A stretch of DNA of 64,000 bases from Kutzneria viridogrisea (GTDB lineage: Bacteria; Actinomycetota; Actinomycetes; Mycobacteriales; Pseudonocardiaceae): positions 744,001 through 808,000 of the forward strand of contig JACJID010000001.1 of NCBI GenBank assembly GCA_014138725.1, written 5' to 3'. Below are positions 8,639 to 15,947 of the stretch, piece after piece; within the stretch, counting starts at the first letter, position 1, and each line of letters opens with the position of its first letter. The translations under genes and the position numbers were made by a program. The notes under the pieces were generated by a model, which saw only the letters and a list, made by a program, of their open reading frames with translations, searched no databases and had not been told where the DNA came from.

Positions 8639-8693
8639 CCGGTAATTGACCGGTCATTCCCGCACAATTCCGTCGGCGACCAAAGAATTACCG
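8639..8693. promoter_or_regulatory. CGGTAATT ... AATTACCG inverted pair in a divergent promoter region
   Basis: CGGTAATT at 8640-8647 and its exact inverse complement AATTACCG at 8686-8693 lie between the divergent exporter (start 8618) and second IleRS (start 8763). Placed this way, one regulator could control both genes. The core matches the boxes at 1189-1224, 4198 and 4230. Confidence 0.55.
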
Positions 8694-8762
8694 TTCCTGG
8701 TGATGGCCATGGTTATCGTGGATAGTGTTGTGCTGATCTGATTCGGCGAGGAGTATCCGGCT

Positions 8763-11700
8763 ATGGGGTATCCGAATGACGGCTCGGACGGCGTGCCGGC
8801 GCGGCCGCATTTCCCCGACATCGAGCTCGAGGTGCTCGACCACTGGCGGGCCGGGGACGTGTTCGCGAAGTCGGTTCGGCCGCGCGAGCAGGCGACCGGC
8901 GAATTCGTGTTCTACGACGGACCGCCGTTCGCGAACGGGCTGCCGCACTACGGCCACCTGCTGGCCGGTTACGCCAAGGACGTGGTGCCGCGCTACCAGA
9001 CCATGCGCGGCAAGCGGGTGGAGCGCCGGTTCGGCTGGACCACCCACGGCCTGCCTGCCGAGCTGGACGCCGAACGGCAGTTGGGCATCACCACCAAGTC
9101 CGACATCGAGCGGATGGGCATCAAGGAGTTCAACGAGGTCTGCCGCGGCACGGTGATGCGCTACACCGAGCAGTGGCGCGCCTACGTGAACCGGCAGGCC
9201 CGCTGGGTGGACCTGGACAACGACGTCAGGACGCACGACATCACCTACACCGAGAGCGTGCTGTGGGCGTTCAAGACCCTGTGGGACAAGGGACTCATCT
9301 ACCAGGGGCACTCGATCGCCTGGTACTGCGCGCACTGTGAGACGCCGCTGGCCAACAACGAGAGCAACGGCCGGATGTACGGCGGCGACACGCTCCGCGA
9401 CGTCCAAGGCACCGCGGTCGTGGTCACCGTGCGGCTGGACACCGGTGAGTTGCTCCGGGTCGCGGCCGAGCACCCGTGGGCGCTGCCCGGCATGGTCGCC
9501 GTGGCCGTCCACCCCGAAGGCGAGTACGAGCTGGGATCCGGCCGGAAGGTGACCGGCGCCGAGCTGGCTGGCCGGAGGTTCGAGCCGCTGTTCCCGTTCG
9601 CCGAGGGACGGGCCAACAAGGTCATCGTGCAGTCCTATGTGGACGTCAGCGGTGACGCTGTCCCGGTCACGCCGTGCTTCGAGGAGCGCGACCACGCCGT
9701 CGCCGAGGCGGAGGGGCTCGGCGGGGCCTACCTGGTCGACGCCACCGGCCGGTACACCGAGGACGCCCCGCCGGTGGCCGGTCGCACGGTGCTGGAGTCC
9801 GCGGCGATCGTGCTCGACCTGCTCGCCGAGTCCGGCGCGCTGGTGTCCAGCCGGCCGTTCACCGACTCCCGTCCGCACTGCTGGCGGTGCGACTCCACCC
9901 TTGTGCAGCAGGCGATCCCGTCCTGGTTCCTCCGGGTGACCCGGATCCGGGACCGGATGCTGGAGCTGAACAAGCAGGTCACCTGGCGGCCGGAGCACAT
10001 CAAGGACGGCAAGTACGGCAAGTGGGTCGGCGGGGCCCGCGACTGGAACATCTCCCGCAGCCGGTACTGGGGCGCGCCGATCCCCGTGTGGCGCTCCGAC
10101 GACCCGGCCTGTCCGCGCACCGACGTCTACGGCTCGCTGGACGAGATCGAACGCGACTTCGGTGTGCGCCCAGACGACCTGCACCGCCCCTACATCGACG
10201 AGCTGACCCGGCCCAACCCCGACGACCCGACCGGCAAGTCCACCATGCGCCGGGTGCCGGACGTGCTGGACTGCTGGTTCGAGACCGGCGCCGTGCCCTA
10301 CGCCTCGGTGCACTACCCGTTCGAGAACGCCGAGTGGTTCGAGGCGAACTCGCCTGGCCAGTTCGTGGTGGAGCACGAGGCCCAGACCCGCGGCTGGTTC
10401 TACAGCATGAACGTGCTGTCCACGGCCCTGTTCGACCGGCCGGCGTTCACCGACTGCACGGTGCTCGGCGTGGTGCTGGGCAACGACGGGCAGTCGATGT
10501 CCCGGGCCAAGGGCAACTACCTGGACGTCAACGACCTGTTCGATCGGGACGGCGCGGACGCGATGCGCTGGTTCCTGATGAGCTCCCCGCTGCTGCGCGC
10601 GATCGAGGTGGAGGTCACCGAGGAGGGCAGCCGGACCGCGCTGCGCCAGGTGGTGCTGCCGCTGTGGAACACGTGGTCGTTCCTGGTGCTGTACGCGGGC
10701 GAGGAGGACGGCCGCACCCGCACCGACCCGAGCCACCAGCTCGACCGGTACCTGCTGGCCAAGACGCGGGACCTGATCGAGGAGACCGGCCGGGCGCTGG
10801 ACGAGTTCGACATGTCGCGGGCGTGCTCGCTGCTGCACAGCCACCTCGACATGGTCACCAACTTCTACATCCGGTCCTCCCGGCAGCGGTTCGCGGCCGG
10901 CGACCGGGAGGCCGTCGACACCCTGCACACCGCGCTGGAGGTGCTCTGTCGGCTGCTCGCCCCGCTGCTGCCGATGATCAGCGAGAAGGTCTGGCGTGGC
11001 CTCACCGGCGGGCTGTCGGTGCACCTGACCGACTGGCCGTCCCCGGAGGAACTGCCCGCCGATCCCGAGCTGGTTCGGGTGGTGGACCGGGTGCGTCTGG
11101 TGCTGTCCACGGCGTTGTCGCAGCGCAAGAGCCACAACCTCCGGCTGCGGCAACCGTTGGCACGCCTGCTGGTGGTCGCCGCCGACGCCGGGGAGATGGC
11201 CCCGTACGCGGAGCTGTTGCGGGACCAGGACAACGTCAAGGCGGTGGAGTTCAGCGCGGACATCGCCGCGTACGGCCGGGCGCAGCTGGTCGTCAACGCG
11301 CGGCAGGCCGGGCCCCGTCTTGGCGCGCGTGTGCAGCAGGTGATCCGGGCGGCTGCCGCGGGGGACTGGGCCAAGGACGAGTCCGGCACGGTGCTCGCGG
11401 CGGGCATCGCGCTGGAGCCCGGTGAGTACGAGGAGCGGGTGGTCGCCGACGGCGCGGACGCGGTGACCGCGTTGCCGGATGGCACCGGATTGTTGGTGCT
11501 GGACACCGATGTCACCAAGCAACTCGCCGACGAGGGGTTCGCCCGCGACCTGGTTCGGGTCGTGCGGCAGGCCCGCAAGGCCGCCGGTTTCGACGTGGGC
11601 GAGCCAGCTTCGCTGATGGTTGAGCTGGACGGCGAGCACTTGGCGCGGATGCGTGCGCACCGCGACCTGGTGCTGGCCGAGACCTCCGTGGAACGGCTGG

Positions 11701-11792
11701 AGTTCGGCCCGGTGCCGGACGGCTTCGCTGGCCGGATCGGCGACGGCGCTGCCGTCCGGGTCGGCCTCACCAAGGTCGGGAGCGCGACCTGA
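8763..11792 (+). CDS. Divergent isoleucyl-tRNA synthetase paralogue with degenerate KMSKS and editing site
   Basis: A 1009-residue protein that aligns along its length with actinobacterial IleRS: LPHYGHLLAGYAKD (HIGH intact, residues 62-65), two CxxC pairs (YCAHCET, HCWRCDS), and an anticodon domain near NFYIRSSRQRF. Key motifs are changed. KMSKS reads SMSRA (578-582), without either lysine. The normal GWDTHGLP reads GWTTHGLP (T93). The editing-domain TTTPWTLP reads EHPWALPG (about 235-242). The GTGIVHxAP loop reads GDAVPVTPC. GAGGAG precedes ATG 8763. Editing is probably lost, and ordinary tRNA charging may be weak. Possibilities are a resistant decoy synthetase or an amino-acid-activating enzyme in biosynthesis; an IleRS homologue works that way in the SB-203208 pathway. 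Its reading frame is fully intact, so it is under selection. Confidence 0.93.
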   Translation: MGYPNDGSDGVPARPHFPDIELEVLDHWRAGDVFAKSVRPREQATGEFVFYDGPPFANGLPHYGHLLAGYAKDVVPRYQTMRGKRVERRFGWTTHGLPAELDAERQLGITTKSDIERMGIKEFNEVCRGTVMRYTEQWRAYVNRQARWVDLDNDVRTHDITYTESVLWAFKTLWDKGLIYQGHSIAWYCAHCETPLANNESNGRMYGGDTLRDVQGTAVVVTVRLDTGELLRVAAEHPWALPGMVAVAVHPEGEYELGSGRKVTGAELAGRRFEPLFPFAEGRANKVIVQSYVDVSGDAVPVTPCFEERDHAVAEAEGLGGAYLVDATGRYTEDAPPVAGRTVLESAAIVLDLLAESGALVSSRPFTDSRPHCWRCDSTLVQQAIPSWFLRVTRIRDRMLELNKQVTWRPEHIKDGKYGKWVGGARDWNISRSRYWGAPIPVWRSDDPACPRTDVYGSLDEIERDFGVRPDDLHRPYIDELTRPNPDDPTGKSTMRRVPDVLDCWFETGAVPYASVHYPFENAEWFEANSPGQFVVEHEAQTRGWFYSMNVLSTALFDRPAFTDCTVLGVVLGNDGQSMSRAKGNYLDVNDLFDRDGADAMRWFLMSSPLLRAIEVEVTEEGSRTALRQVVLPLWNTWSFLVLYAGEEDGRTRTDPSHQLDRYLLAKTRDLIEETGRALDEFDMSRACSLLHSHLDMVTNFYIRSSRQRFAAGDREAVDTLHTALEVLCRLLAPLLPMISEKVWRGLTGGLSVHLTDWPSPEELPADPELVRVVDRVRLVLSTALSQRKSHNLRLRQPLARLLVVAADAGEMAPYAELLRDQDNVKAVEFSADIAAYGRAQLVVNARQAGPRLGARVQQVIRAAAAGDWAKDESGTVLAAGIALEPGEYEERVVADGADAVTALPDGTGLLVLDTDVTKQLADEGFARDLVRVVRQARKAAGFDVGEPASLMVELDGEHLARMRAHRDLVLAETSVERLEFGPVPDGFAGRIGDGAAVRVGLTKVGSAT

Positions 11793-11915
11793 CCCGGCTG
11801 GAGGTGCTCGTCGGCGAGCGGGCGGCGCGGACGCCGGACGCGATCGCGGTGGTGGACGGGGACCGCGCGGTGACCTACCGCGAGCACGGCCTCGCCGCCA
11901 ACCGCACGGCGGACG
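11788..11915 (+). pseudogene. Remnant of an NRPS adenylation-domain N-terminus
   Basis: Right after, and 5 bp overlapping, the second IleRS stop, a plus-strand frame reads LTRLEVLVGERAARTPDAIA, then VVDGDRAVTYREHGLAANRTA. This is the classic opening of an NRPS adenylation domain (LFxxQAARTPDAVAVV, LTYRELxxxANRLA). Similarity stops after about 42 residues, and the rest of the open frame to 12103 runs into a palindromic repeat. A full adenylation domain needs about 500 residues, so this is a truncated gene. Its overlap with the synthetase stop suggests the two were once translationally coupled, tying the divergent IleRS to an amino-acid-activating assembly line. Confidence 0.7.
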
Positions 11916-11991
11916 CGCCGCCACCGGCTGTTGGCGGCCAGGTTTGCCTTACCTGGTCACGGTATTCGGCCGCGCCTGCCGACGCGGGTCG

Positions 11992-12046
11992 TGTCTTGAA
12001 AGTGCCGTTCAGGACACTGGATGTCCTGAACGGCACTTTCAAGACA
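11992..12046. repeat. Perfect 25-bp-arm palindrome with 5-nt loop
   Basis: Arms 11992-12016 and 12022-12046 are exact inverse complements around the loop CTGGA; the right arm contains TGTCCTGAACGGCACTTTC. This looks like a dispersed palindrome of Amycolatopsis-type genomes. It may end transcription from the second synthetase. It lies close to where the NRPS fragment breaks off and may mark the deletion junction. Confidence 0.8.
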
Positions 12047-12256
12047 ACGCAGCCTCGGCCCGGACCGGATACCAGGTCAACGATGCGCGCCGCCACCGGC
12101 TGATCTAGGGGCGGCGGTGCGGGTACTTTGCTGTTCCGGCAACAATTGTTGTCCCGGTGCTGGGAGCGAGTGCACTCTCGCGGCGGAGGGATGGTGAACG
12201 CAGGTATCAAGGAGTCCCACGATCCGATCATGAACACGGGAAGGGAAAGTGCCCCG

Positions 12257-12910
12257 ATGGCTGAACATCGCCACCAGCTCACCGAAGACGAAGCGGCCGC
12301 CATGTTCGAGCCGTCGGGCTGGGACGAGAGGTACGCCGGCCAGGACAAGTTCTGGAGCGGAAACCCGAACCCGCAGCTCGTCGCCGAGGTGGCCGGACTG
12401 ACCCCCGGTAGCGCACTCGACGTCGGCTGCGGTGAGGGCGGTGACGTGATCTGGCTGGCCCGCCAAGGCTGGCGGGTCACCGGCGCGGACTTCTCCGTCA
12501 ACGGCCTGGCACGTGCCGCCTGGCACACCGAGAAGGCCGGCATCGCCGATCGGGTTGACTGGTGGCGGGTCGATGCGCGGTCCTTCGCGGCGGCCGGTCG
12601 GTCATACGACCTGGTGACCAGCCACTACCTGCACGCACCGGACGGCGGGATGGTGGACGTGACTCGCCGACTGGCCACCGCCGTCACGCCCGGGGGACAT
12701 CTGCTCGTGGTTGGCCACGCACCGTCCGAGGAGTTCACCCAGTTGGCCGCGAGCCAGCGCAGGGCCATGTTCCTCGCCGAAGACTTGCTGCCCGGGCTGC
12801 CGGAGGACTTCGAAGCTCTCGTGGTCGAACAGCGGCCACGGAAGCTGACCCGTGACGGAACTACTGTCAACGCTCACGACTCCACGCTGCTTGCTCGCCG
12901 TCGACCCTGA
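12257..12910 (+). CDS. Class I SAM-dependent methyltransferase
   Basis: A 217-residue soluble methyltransferase. Motif I is ALDVGCGEGGDVIWLA at about residues 50-65, followed by GWRVTGADFS (motif II region) and DLVTSHYLHAP (motif IV region). The short His-rich opening MAEHRHQLTEDEAA and the WDERYAG...FWSGNPNP stretch are typical of a widespread actinobacterial family related to TehB/thiopurine methyltransferases. The substrate is unknown. ATG 12257 is chosen because homologous chains start this way and GGGAAAG lies upstream; ATG 12230 and ATG 12191 (preceded by GGAGGG with almost no spacing) are alternatives. It stands alone, ends at a convergent hairpin, and shows no tie to the IleRS locus. 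Confidence 0.82.
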   Translation: MAEHRHQLTEDEAAAMFEPSGWDERYAGQDKFWSGNPNPQLVAEVAGLTPGSALDVGCGEGGDVIWLARQGWRVTGADFSVNGLARAAWHTEKAGIADRVDWWRVDARSFAAAGRSYDLVTSHYLHAPDGGMVDVTRRLATAVTPGGHLLVVGHAPSEEFTQLAASQRRAMFLAEDLLPGLPEDFEALVVEQRPRKLTRDGTTVNAHDSTLLARRRP

Positions 12911-12930
12911 TCCAGGCCGTTCTCTGCGGA

Positions 12931-12967
12931 CCACCTCGCTGACCAGGCGTTGAGGGCAGCGAGGTGG
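12931..12967. terminator. Hairpin between convergent methyltransferase and monooxygenase genes
   Basis: Arms CCACCTCGCTG (12931-12941) and CAGCGAGGTGG (12957-12967) pair perfectly over 11 bp with a 15-nt loop. It serves the ends of genes 12910 (+) and 13008 (-). Confidence 0.65.
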
Positions 12968-13007
12968 ATTTCGGTGCGGCGGCGCCAGCCCCTGGCCGGT
13001 TCTGGGC

Positions 13008-14132
13008 CTACACGTGTTCGGTGAACATGTCGATCAGGCTTTGGGGGACGTTGTCGCCGAACAAACTCTCGATGAGGCGGGTGCCTTCGATGGCGGCTTC
13101 GCTGCTGCGGGAGAACATGGCCTGCTCGTATTCGGTGAGGGCGGTCTCGAGGTCGTCGGGGTGTGCGGCGAGGGCTTGGCCGAGTTCGGCGCCGTCGAGC
13201 ATGGCGAGGTTGGCGCCTTCGCCGTTGGGTGCCGTGAGGTGGGCGGCATCGCCGACCAGGGTCACTCCCGGCACTCGATCCCACCGGTGCCCGATCGGCA
13301 GGGCGTAGTGCGGGCGCAGGACCGGCGCGGTGTCGCCGTCGGTGATCAGCGCGGTGAGTTCCGGTGCCCAGCCGTCGAATTCCTGTGCGATTCGTGCGGT
13401 GGCCGCGGCGGCGTCGGTGAAGTCGATGGCGGCGAACCAGTCCTGTGACCTGGTGAGCATCACGTAGGTGTGCAGGGTGTCGCCGCTTTCCCGGTGGGCG
13501 TTGATTCCCTTGTCCCGCGCGGGGGCGATCAGTGACCCGCCGCCGACCGCTTTCGCGGTGGCGGGGTGGCGGGTGTCGGCCTCGAACAGGTAGGTCTCGA
13601 CGAACAACGTGCCTGCGTACTCGGGCGTGGCCTCGGACAACAGCGGCCGGACCTTCGACCACGCGCCGTCCGCGCCGACCAGCAGGCTCGTGACGACGGT
13701 GCTGCCGTCGGCGAAGCTCACCTCGTGGCGGCCTTCGCCGAGGGCACGGGTGCTGCTGACCTTGTGCCCCCACCGGACGGTGCCGGCCGGGAGCGAGTCG
13801 AGCAGGAGCTGTCGCAGTTCGCCGCGCTGCACCTCGGGGCGTCCACCCGTGCCGTCGTCGGCCTTGTCGAACAGAACGGTGCCGTCCGGGTCCAGGATCC
13901 GCATTTGCTGGCGGCCTTCCAGGATCAGGCCGCGGAACTCGTCCATCAGGTCCGCCGCCTTGACGGCGAGCTGCCCGTTGTAGTCGTGGATGTCGAGCAT
14001 CCCGCCCTGTGCTCGTGCCATCGGTGAGGACTCCGCCTCGTAGACCGTGGCCGGGATGCCGTGGACGTGCAGGACGCGGGCGAGCGTCAGTCCGCCGAGT
14101 CCGGCGCCAATGATCGTGACGGGAGTGTGCAT
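13008..14132 (-). CDS. Tet(X)-like FAD-dependent monooxygenase
   Basis: A 374-residue class A flavin monooxygenase. The FAD motif TIIGAGLGGLTLARVL is at residues 6-21, with a second FAD motif LVGDAAHLTAPNGEGAN near residue 290. The N-terminal third follows Tet(X) closely: GGMLDIHDYNGQLAVKAA, RPEVQRGELRQLLLDSLP and LVGADGAWSKVR match the order and spacing of the tetracycline-inactivating enzyme. Tet(X) enzymes hydroxylate tetracyclines with NADPH and oxygen. Chromosomal actinomycete homologues may act on other polyketides or aromatics, so tetracycline is not proven. AAGGAG precedes ATG 14132. The gene is divergent from a TetR regulator across a run of three overlapping operator-like dyads, a drug-inducible arrangement. 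Confidence 0.88.
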   Translation of the reverse strand: MHTPVTIIGAGLGGLTLARVLHVHGIPATVYEAESSPMARAQGGMLDIHDYNGQLAVKAADLMDEFRGLILEGRQQMRILDPDGTVLFDKADDGTGGRPEVQRGELRQLLLDSLPAGTVRWGHKVSSTRALGEGRHEVSFADGSTVVTSLLVGADGAWSKVRPLLSEATPEYAGTLFVETYLFEADTRHPATAKAVGGGSLIAPARDKGINAHRESGDTLHTYVMLTRSQDWFAAIDFTDAAAATARIAQEFDGWAPELTALITDGDTAPVLRPHYALPIGHRWDRVPGVTLVGDAAHLTAPNGEGANLAMLDGAELGQALAAHPDDLETALTEYEQAMFSRSSEAAIEGTRLIESLFGDNVPQSLIDMFTEHV

Positions 14133-14191
14133 GGTGGCTCCTTCGGGATCGAGGCCGCCCGGTGAGGTTCGGCCGGCCTCTCTGGTGCGTC

Positions 14192-14235
14192 GTTCCAATG
14201 TTGGAACAGTGCTCCATGTTGGAACTGCGCTCCAA
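14192..14235. promoter_or_regulatory. Overlapping TetR-type operators
   Basis: GTTCCAATGTTGGAAC (14192-14207) has perfect 7-bp arms. It overlaps TTGGAACAGTGCTCCAT (14201-14217) and is followed by TTGGAACTGCGCTCCAA (14219-14235). The half-sites TTGGA/TCCAA recur with an 18-bp period between the monooxygenase start and the tetR start. Confidence 0.75.
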
Positions 14236-14253
14236 ACCTGTCAAGATGGCAGC

Positions 14254-14961
14254 ATGGCTACCCGGACCCGCCAGTCACAGCGGCGCACAGAGGCGCTCTC
14301 CCGTGAGCGCATCGTCGAGGCTGCCGTCGAACTGCTCGACGCGGCCGGTGCGGGCGGGCTGACAGTCCGGGCGCTGACCGAGCGCCTCACCACCGGGCCC
14401 GGGGCGATCTACTGGCACGTGGGGAACAGGGGTGAGCTGCTCGACGCCGCGACCGACGCCGTCGTCGCCGCCGCTCTGGCCACCGAGTCCGCCGAGGCTC
14501 CGGACACGCCCCAGGACGAGATCCGCGCCGTCGCGCTCGGCCTGTTCGACGCGATCACCGAACACCCGTGGCTCGCCACGCAGCTCGCCATGCAGCTGTC
14601 CCGCAGCCCTCTGGGGTCGGTGACGCCGCGGATCTTCGAAAGCATCGGTCAGCAGGTCCGCGCGCTGGGCGTGCCCGAGCGCAACTGGTTCACCGCGACC
14701 TCGGCGCTGGTGCACTACATCCTTGGCGCCGCAGGCCAGAACGCCGCGAACGCCCGCGTTCTCGGGCCCGACGTGGACCGCGCCGAGTTCCTCGCCGCCG
14801 CGTCGAGGGCATGGGAGGAGCTCGACCCCGAGGACTACCCGTTCACCCGGGCCGTCGCGGACCAGGTGCGCGAGCACGACGACCGCGAGCAGTTCCTCGC
14901 CGGGATCGATTTCGTCCTCACCGGCATCACCACTCTCCACCCGCCCACCGGACCGCAGTAG
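14254..14961 (+). CDS. TetR-family regulator
   Basis: A 235-residue regulator. The N-terminal HTH is about residues 15-62 (RERIVEAAVELLDAAGAGGLT, then GPGAIYWHVGNRGELLDAA). The C-terminal part has the all-helical layout of the TetR_C group, including a long LAMQLSRSPLG...FESIGQQVRALGV segment. That C-terminal class is shared with tetracycline-type repressors, in keeping with the divergent Tet(X)-like gene. ATG 14254 is chosen because CAAGAT lies 6 nt upstream and the conserved basic N-terminus begins there; the open frame extending back to 14047 runs through the operator and the neighbouring gene. It probably represses itself and the monooxygenase. Confidence 0.87.
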   Translation: MATRTRQSQRRTEALSRERIVEAAVELLDAAGAGGLTVRALTERLTTGPGAIYWHVGNRGELLDAATDAVVAAALATESAEAPDTPQDEIRAVALGLFDAITEHPWLATQLAMQLSRSPLGSVTPRIFESIGQQVRALGVPERNWFTATSALVHYILGAAGQNAANARVLGPDVDRAEFLAAASRAWEELDPEDYPFTRAVADQVREHDDREQFLAGIDFVLTGITTLHPPTGPQ

Positions 14962-15004
14962 AGGTCACCCGGTCAGTACGAGGCAGCGGCCACGTCGAGC
15001 CTTC

Positions 15005-15868
15005 TCACCCGGCTTCTGGTGCGCCGCAGGAGAAGTCGTACCCGGTGAAGTCGGCGACCGGGACGTATCCGATTCGCTGGTAGAGGGCGTTGCTGGTGGG
15101 ATTGGCGGGGTCGGTGAACAGCACGACCTCGGTCGCGCCCGCGGCCAGCGCGGCCCGGCTCACCTCGACCGTCACGGCGCCCGCGTAGCCGCGACCCCGC
15201 AGGCGGGCCGGGGTGTAGACGGGGTCCACCCGGACCATGCCGCCGACCATCGAGGTCGAGCCCGCCAGGGAGACGGGAGTGCCGTCCGGGGTCTCCCAGA
15301 ACGTGAAGTGCTTGTCGGCGAAGCGCGAGCCGGCCCAGGAGTCGGCGTCCAGGGAGGGGGCCTCGCCGACGTCGGCGGCGAACTCACCGCACCAGCGGAT
15401 GAGGTCGTCCTGGTCCCGCGCGTCCAGGACTCGGCCCCGGCCCGCTGGGCGCGGCTCCGGCGGGGTGAGCGTGCCGAGACGGTAGAGGCGGCCCCGCCAG
15501 CTGGGTACCGGCGCCGCGCCTGTTCGCCGCTGCCATGCCTCGGCGAAAACGGTGGCGGTGTCGTGGTCCGCGGTAACGCCGGAGAGGGAGTGGCCGAGGT
15601 CAGCCAGGCGGGCGGCGAGGGTGTCAGCCTGCTCGGCGGACAGGGGAGTGAGGGTCAGGCGGTGGGACGGACGGCGGTAGAAACTGGCGCGGACCTCGCC
15701 CCCTGACTCCAGCCAGCCGAAGACGGTGGCCTCGGCGCCGTGCGTCCGCAGCTTCTCGGTCACCGTCAGCGGCGTGGTGTGCAGGGCGGGGCGCGAACGC
15801 AGGAAATCTCCGGCTCCGGCAAGAAACTCGTCGACGTCTTCGGTGAGGTGCCAGTCATCCGAGCGCAT
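15005..15868 (-). CDS. GNAT-family N-acetyltransferase
   Basis: A 287-residue protein of the larger, two-part GNAT type. The C-terminal half has the acetyl-CoA signature: MVRVDPVYTPARLRGRGYAG (R/Q-x-x-G-x-G/A as RLRGRGYA), then NPTSNALYQRIGYVPV, where the Asn and Tyr are typical of the fold's end. The N-terminal 130 residues are a partner domain seen in predicted acetyltransferases of this size. The substrate is unknown. ATG 15868 is used; upstream sequence in the frame is low-complexity and unlike protein. It ends convergently with the TetR gene and is followed, 80 bp upstream on the same strand, by the flavohaemoprotein. Confidence 0.82.
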   Translation of the reverse strand: MRSDDWHLTEDVDEFLAGAGDFLRSRPALHTTPLTVTEKLRTHGAEATVFGWLESGGEVRASFYRRPSHRLTLTPLSAEQADTLAARLADLGHSLSGVTADHDTATVFAEAWQRRTGAAPVPSWRGRLYRLGTLTPPEPRPAGRGRVLDARDQDDLIRWCGEFAADVGEAPSLDADSWAGSRFADKHFTFWETPDGTPVSLAGSTSMVGGMVRVDPVYTPARLRGRGYAGAVTVEVSRAALAAGATEVVLFTDPANPTSNALYQRIGYVPVADFTGYDFSCGAPEAG

Positions 15869-15947
15869 GCTGCATGATCCCTGATCTACCCGACCCGGGG
15901 AAGCACTCGCCCAGAGAGCGGGACTGCCGTGCTCGCTGGCGATCTGC

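Noticed and set aside
8688-11924. A 1078-codon open frame on the minus strand opposite the second IleRS
   Set aside because: It is the GC-bias shadow of the plus-strand gene: no domains, His/Arg/Val-rich composition, and it runs antisense to clear IleRS motifs.
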